A DNA stretch of 64,000 nt from Coniella vitis. Taxonomy: Eukaryota; Ascomycota; Sordariomycetes; Diaporthales; Schizoparmaceae. Positions 58,324-64,000 of the stretch are shown here, one piece after another. The first letter of the stretch is position 1, and each line of letters starts with the position of its first letter. The notes beneath the pieces were generated by a model. The model worked only from the letters and a program-made list of their open reading frames with translations. It was not told the origin of the DNA and did no database searches. A program made the position numbers and the translations under genes. The DNA lies in NCBI GenBank assembly GCA_011317545.1, contig WUJK01000005.1:2666001-2730000 (forward strand), written 5' to 3'.

Positions 58324-59959
58324 GGGCTTTGTTGACGATTTAATGATGAATGCCGTAGACTTTTAATACATACAGTATCCAACTAAAGCCAATTGCGTGA
58401 TTTTGGGTTCTTCAAAAGTTCAGATTGACTGATGAACCTGTACGGCTATGTTAGCCCTCGACAGCCTTATCCAGTGGCACACTTGAATGCACGAATAGTG
58501 CTTCCTTGCGGCCTCTTTGTCTAGTATTTTGCCGGTCATGGTTGGCTGGCTCTAACACGGTCTTCTCCGATTTAGCTGCGTAGGTCAAAATAAAACAGTT
58601 CCGACGCACGCTCTAAGCAGACAAAGCAAACAGCAGATCAACAAAGTCCAAGGAAACAAGACGCGACCAAGACCTCCTCTGTCAGTTTGGCCGCCGCCGC
58701 CACACAAGATCGTCGAGTATCACCACTGCCACTTCCCACGATCACCACGAACAGCGAAGGCGCCCTGGTTGTCCTCCTCGTCAAAGAGTCTGCCCGATAT
58801 ATGCGGCCCAGCTATTCGGTCTACGGCACCGCCATTGTCTTGTGTGTTGTGTCGCCATTTTCAGCCAACAGCACCCGATGTGTTCGGATTGGGGATCACC
58901 TGGCCTAGTTACTTGTAGGAGTGGCTTGGTCCAGGTTGGGCATTTGTTCTGTTATTGTTCAGAAATGCAGTGTATGCATGTACTGTGATGATGTGTGATA
59001 TCCAGACATGTGATCGGATCCTTCTGCCTTTTAAGCAAGCCTTGGACAAAGCAAATGCAAAACACCACACGACGTGGGTCTCGGAAAGACGGGATTTTCT
59101 TCGAGCAGAACTGTGACTGCAGACGAGGGGGAGAAAGCAAACAAAGCAAGACGAAATCGAGAAAAAGACAGGCGGTGGAGAAACAAGAGTACTACAGAGG
59201 ACTGCATTACTATATTCATGGCTTGGATCCTGAGATCCACTACTGGACGTCCATCTCCATGGTCATAATTAAGTGCCAACCGCGAAAGACGGCTTAGGCA
59301 ATAAATATCGGCCAAACAGGCGCGAGCGCAACTGCTCGGGACTCGGTGCGTCTCATGGGCTTCCTTTCCTTCACTTTCCCCCCAGAGAAAAGAATAGCCT
59401 ACTCTTCTCCGCCATTTCCCACTCCAGTGACGCATGTCCGCACCATCACACTCCAGCACATGAAAAAGATCATGCAGACAAAAGAACAAGACCGAACCAA
59501 GAAAAGCAAATATGGGATCTAGAACGAGGGATCAACTTCACCCGAGCCGCGGATATAATGGCCTCTCACTATAGGCCCAGCTGATTATGCATGCGGTACC
59601 TGTCACATAAGGCTTGTATCATGGAGATGGATAAAAGAGGGGATGGTGACGGTTGAGTGGCTGTTGAGCCGCGTTGTACTACCTTGGAGATGTCGTGTCT
59701 GCTTGGGTGGAGGAGGAGATGCTGTCTTTGTCCATTGTAACATTTGTGTTTGTTTACCTTGTCGGTTTGGAAGTTCCACGTTTTTCTTTTTTTTTTTTTG
59801 TAATGGAATTTTCCTCGTTGCAGCTACTATACTGATCTTGGTGATCTTTGCCAAGGATGAATAGTATGAACCTCCAAATGAAGATAATGGTTACATAGCT
59901 TGTTGCGTTGGAATTATACAGAAGAGAATGCCTACCGCCTACAAACCGTTTAATTTTGC

Positions 59960-59998
59960 CTTTTCCTTTCCTTTCCTTTCCTTTCCTTTCCTTTCCTC
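59960..59998. repeat. CTTTC microsatellite
   Basis: About seven tandem CTTTC units followed by CTCTC. Confidence 0.85.
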
Positions 59999-60476
59999 TC
60001 CCTTCCTCTTGATTCTCCTGCTCTCGTTCTCCTTGCTTCTTCGACTGCTACCCTTGAGAGCGAACTGTTGACTATATACCTCTAGCAAACAACGTGGCGC
60101 CTCCTTAGCACAATGAAACATGGCGGTCCTTCCGGACGCCGCCAACATCATTATCGAAGGAGCAAGAACGCTAATTTATACACACATATCTAGGTACATA
60201 TATCTATCCACCCACCAGAAGAAGAACAAGGGGGCCAGCCTCTGGAAGAGGCTCTTGTAGCACCTAAAAACTCTCTGGACTTCACTCTTTCACCGTGTGA
60301 TGTGGCTTGTCTGGCTTGTGTTGTCTTGTCCTCCCATTGAACAATGGCTTCTTCAAGCCCTTATTGGCCATAACTGTCAGCGATTAGTTTAGTACATCAG
60401 TTTCCCCGTTGTGGCGCATCGTTGCTGACCATCACGACCATTCAAGGTTCTCTTTCTTTTGTGAGAAACGGGGAGA

Positions 60477-60487
60477 GGGGGGGGGGG
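60477..60487. repeat. Poly-G run
   Basis: Eleven consecutive G after GGGAGA, intergenic. Confidence 0.8.
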
Positions 60488-60526
60488 AACTGATTGTGTA
60501 GACTTGAGAAGATACAAAGCCAGCCA

Positions 60527-60626
60527 GCCAGCCAGCCACAAGCTTGGCCTTTTCTCTCACATCTTATAGGGAGGCAAGACTAACAGTGACATATAGATGA
60601 TACTCAACCAGCCAGCCAGCCAGCCA
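60527..60626. repeat. Paired CCAG microsatellites
   Basis: Two short blocks of CAGC/CCAG tandem units (about 60524-60539 and 60608-60627) separated by roughly 70 bases. Confidence 0.75.
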
Positions 60627-61320
60627 ATCAACCATGTATCCGAGCGTGTATGGCAACCCAACGGCTTCCCCACCGACGTCAACGCTTTTCTTTCTTTCTT
60701 TTTTTTTTTTTCCCTTCCTTTCTTTTTCTTTTTATAATTCTTCAAGGGTCCTGGGGCCTGGTCCTGGTCCCCTCCTCGCCACGGTCGTGCCTATTATATG
60801 TATATTATAGTCAGGTACAAGTATATTTGCTGAAGATTGCAGTGGAGTAGAGTGTAAATCGAACCTTGCATGTCTCATCCCCCCCCCTCGGCCCCACAGG
60901 GTCCGTCAACTCAATCGTCCGTCATAAACGTACTCGGCAAAGGGGGGTCTACAGAAACATGATTGATCTTGGGGGATTCTTGCAAAGGGAGTTTCAGATC
61001 AAAGCTACATAATAGTACAATGACCCAGAATCGGCGGATCCGGGTGTACCCTTTCCCACCCCCACCCTGCCCCCCTACATTCGCTTTCACAGAGTGCTGC
61101 TGCTGCTGCTGCTTTCGTTCAAAGATGGCGGGTCTGAGGAGCCTACTCAGCAAAAGCTGCATACCTAATCTTGGGGGATTCATATCCAGAAAAAGGGATC
61201 TGTGTAGTCCAAGGCCAAAGAAACGATCCCGGTTTTCTGTTCAGATGGAAGTATAATAATTCCCTTCATCTAAGCCACGCTTCTCTGTCCCTTTTTCCCC
61301 CTCCCCGCCCCTTTTTTTCC

Positions 61321-61362
61321 AAAAAAAAAAAAAAAAAAAAGAAAGAAAGAAAGAAAGAAAGA
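61321..61362. repeat. Poly-A followed by GAAA microsatellite
   Basis: Twenty A followed by about five GAAA units. Confidence 0.85.
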
Positions 61363-62889
61363 TAAATGCCCCCGCGGTTTGCCAGACTCTGAATAGGTTG
61401 AATTGAGACACTACACGGCAACTGTCTCCTTGATTTCGGGCAATTGAATGCATGTCAGTAATGGTACTTCGCACCAGAGCAGATTGAAAAATTGCGAGGA
61501 TTTACGTACATGATAGTTCAGTCTGCTGTAGGCCCCCTGGGGCGGGGGGTTGATATAGGTTTGTATGTACATTTCTATGCATATATAGTGTGCAATCTGT
61601 CGTAAAAAGAAGAAGGACAAATACCAATACTACGATGTCGACCTGCCGAGATTGATAGAAGAGCACCCATATTTACTGCTAATTAATGAAATGAACCAAT
61701 GGCATCCAGAACCGGACCGGTGGTTTTCTTTTTCATTTTTTTCTTCTTTCTATTCTTTTCTTTTAACAATACCGTCTCCAGACCTAGTCTCATTCCCCGT
61801 CAAAACAATCCTTGAGGAAAAGAGTGCAGGTGAGGTGACTTGTCGCTTTTGAGGCAAAGTAGGCATGGATCACATCCCATCCAAAAGCTGTGAGCAAGAC
61901 GCCAGGCCGCCAGACCTGCTGTTGCCACGACTCTTGACTGCTGCTCTAGCGCAAAACAACCAGTCTAGTCGTGGTACTTGGGGTAAAGGTGCCCCGGGTG
62001 TCCAGTAAGTACTCTCTACGCCATGTCCTTCTAGAAGAAATGGTTATCCTTTTTGTCCTACCGCGTCTCCATCTTGTGTTTCTAGAAGGTCTTAGCCACA
62101 CATGGACGAGGATGGCGAGTGCTGCTGTGCGGGAGGTTAGGCCGGTCCAGGGTGCGAAGCATGTGTGTGTGAGAGAGAGAAAGAGGCAGCATTCTTGACT
62201 AGAGAACATCCTAGTCAAGATACTGTCCGGCCAGTCTGTGTTTCTCTTGCACGCTTGTGTACTATCCTGATCGAAGGAGGAGTCACCGTCTAGCGTGTGT
62301 GCAATACGATGGGGCGCACTCGAGTTGAATTGCTATTGTGTAAGTAAGCAACGCCGCCTAAGAGAGCGACACACGATTGGTTACATACATAATCTTGCAC
62401 CATAGCAGCAGGTGAAGGCGGTCGAGGAACTTGACGACCAACCATTGACACACTGTAGCGCATGATAGATCAGCGGTGGGTTGTCTTGAGGCAGCAGCTT
62501 GGGCTGCAAGGTCCGCCGGGCTGTGTCAAGTATATCCCACGCTTGCGCCCTATCTTCATGTGTCAGTGTTCAAGGCAGATTGTTCTTTTTTCCTCCTTTG
62601 TCGGAAAATGACTACGCTTTGTGGAAACGGCCAAATTGCAAACCACTGGCTTCGGAAAGTCCCATGAGACTGAGCTGTGCAATGACTTCTCTCCCCCCAG
62701 AACCAGATTGGGAAGGGGAGTGCTGAAGATGGAGCGAGGACGGTGGCTTGCGTTCCTTGGAGGGGCAATTGTGTGGAGACGTTTCGATGGACGAGATCAT
62801 CAAGGGTGGCCCAGGTTAGGGGCGGTCGTGACTTGTCGTCAGGAGTGGGCCTTCATCGGCTCGGCTTTTAGGGCGTCAGGCTAACTGAG

Positions 62890-62940
62890 TACTATGTACG
62901 ATGACACTACAAGTACTCAGAGTACATAGTATACATAGTA
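62890..62940. repeat. Cluster of three TACTATGTA half-sites
   Basis: TACTATGTAC at 62890-62899, then two directly adjacent TACATAGTA units at 62923-62931 and 62932-62940, giving an overall inverted layout around a 23-base spacer. Confidence 0.85.
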
Positions 62941-63476
62941 TGGCAGCCCTGGAGGGTACCAAGTTGCTGTGTGGGCAGCCCCCAGTGGGCTATAAACTGT
63001 AATTGCCGGTTCTGCTTCTTGAGCACGGCAGCCATTCAAGCTGCCGTCGCAGCAGGACAGGCTACGAGGCCCTTGGGAAGTTGCAGGAGGATCCCACCGC
63101 GAGCTGGCAGACGCACACCCAATGTGCCTCTTTGGGATGCTACCCAGGAGCCACTTTCCCACGTGGGAGGAACCTGGGAAGAAAGATCCGGCTCCGGTAT
63201 GGCCCATGTATGGGACAAGACACCGGTAGGACGTCCTTCAAGTACTATGCAGAAGTAGGGCGGGCTACTTATCTCGTTTATGTTCCGTGCACGCGACGCA
63301 GCCCAGCGATGATAGTAGCAGTACAAACCTGACAGTCGCAGAGGTGGACCTTGGCCCAACTAGCCTCCGTCTTAGCTCCCTGTGGCAACCAAGATCTCGG
63401 TTGGCTGGCGTCAAAGTCTGGTCGAACTGTGTACGCACCCCTAGGCTGGCGGGCCAAGAACGACGATTGACCGTTT

Positions 63477-63543
63477 GCTGGTGCTGCTGGTGCTGCTGGT
63501 GCTGCTGGTGCTGCTGCTGCTTCTTCTTCTTCTTCTTCTTCAT
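63477..63543. repeat. GCTGCTGGT and CTT microsatellite
   Basis: Four nonamer units followed by CTT repeats. The minus strand reads as a run of Glu then Ala-Ala-Pro in an open frame from the ATG at 63598, but no downstream exon supports a gene. Confidence 0.8.
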
Positions 63544-64000
63544 CCTCATGGTCATAATCATCAAGCTGGTATCCGGGACGATTGACGCGGCTAGCCATCT
63601 GGCGCTCCAAGAAAGCCGCCCTCGACCACCAAGTCAGCGTATACTAATCGGTACATGATGTCTTATATTGCACAAGGAAAATTAAGATAAGCTGCGCCCG
63701 CTTGCAACAACCAGGCCTTTGCTCGGTTACCAATGGGTTCCAGGGCCCATGGTCCCGGGCTCAGGCTCCCCGCGCTGTCGTATCGAGAGTTGAGGGGTGC
63801 ACAAGGTGCATCCACCGAGCCGTGTGCCCAATTTTGCAGGGAGCCCCCTTTTCGGCGAGCGGGGAGCAATGACCCAAGCTCCTGCACTACCTACCTGGTA
63901 CTGTGTACGTATGGGGCCTGCATTTCACTGTGCCCGCTGCCACTATTTGATTGATAGTGAACAGGTTCACTGCAAGACTGACAACTGACGGCTTGCCGCT

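Larger units (their letters stand above)
58324..64000. other. 5.7-kb right-end region without supportable genes
   Basis: Only short overlapping frames and simple repeats: CTTTC repeats (59960-59998), poly-G (60477-60487), CCAG repeats (60527-60538, 60609-60626), A/GAAA repeats (61321-61362) and GCTGCTGGT/CTT repeats (63477-63543). A 14-mer ATCTTGGGGGATTC occurs at 60966 and 61168. TACTATGTAC half-sites cluster at 62890-62940. I see no transposon ends. Confidence 0.5.

Overview
The window is nuclear DNA of a filamentous ascomycete (Pezizomycotina). Evidence: genes with short GT-AG introns, usually 50-360 bases with in-frame joins; mixed strands and no operons; long intergenic stretches with microsatellites; and fungus-specific families (Zn2Cys6 regulator, Atf1-type bZIP with its own C-terminal tail, Boi-type SH3/SAM/PH scaffold, Fcy-type permease, Ser/Thr-rich GPI protein). 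Protein wording looks Sordariomycete, probably Hypocreales. That placement comes from memory of protein families, not from a search. I see no transposon, rRNA, tRNA or CRISPR.

Layout. 0.65-8.2 kb: succinate dehydrogenase assembly factor sdh5 (+), kinetochore protein dsn1 (-) and stress bZIP atf1 (-). 8.2-18 kb: mostly non-coding, with a GST-like protein (-) and a purine-cytosine permease (-). 18-26.3 kb: a very gene-poor block holding one possible 77-residue protein. 26.4-38.8 kb: a compact housekeeping stretch with cdt1 (+), mbf1 (-), a DUF1365 membrane protein (+), a GFA-family zinc protein (+), a GPI-anchored protein (-), TFIIH subunit tfb5 (+) and a peroxisomal dienoyl-CoA isomerase (-). 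38.8-42.4 kb: non-coding. 42.4-52.6 kb: the Boi scaffold (+), an NTF2-like protein (+), a Zn2Cys6 regulator (+) and a short-chain dehydrogenase (-). 54.3-58.3 kb: a small secreted cysteine-rich protein (+), then a divergent pair, alpha-acetolactate decarboxylase (-) and catabolic-type acetolactate synthase (+). 58.3-64 kb: no supportable gene, many simple repeats.

The outstanding functional unit is the divergent acetolactate synthase / decarboxylase pair at 55.4-58.3 kb. Together they would turn two pyruvates into acetoin in the cytosol. Both genes are intronless, the synthase lacks a mitochondrial presequence, and both resemble the bacterial catabolic enzymes (AlsS/BudB and AlsD/BudA), so transfer from bacteria is a reasonable hypothesis. 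The second unexplained signal is a short palindrome, TACTATGTACATAGTA and its half-sites, found about 19 times and only outside coding sequence. Exon joins were chosen by eye from splice consensus, reading frame and family fit; no transcript evidence was available.
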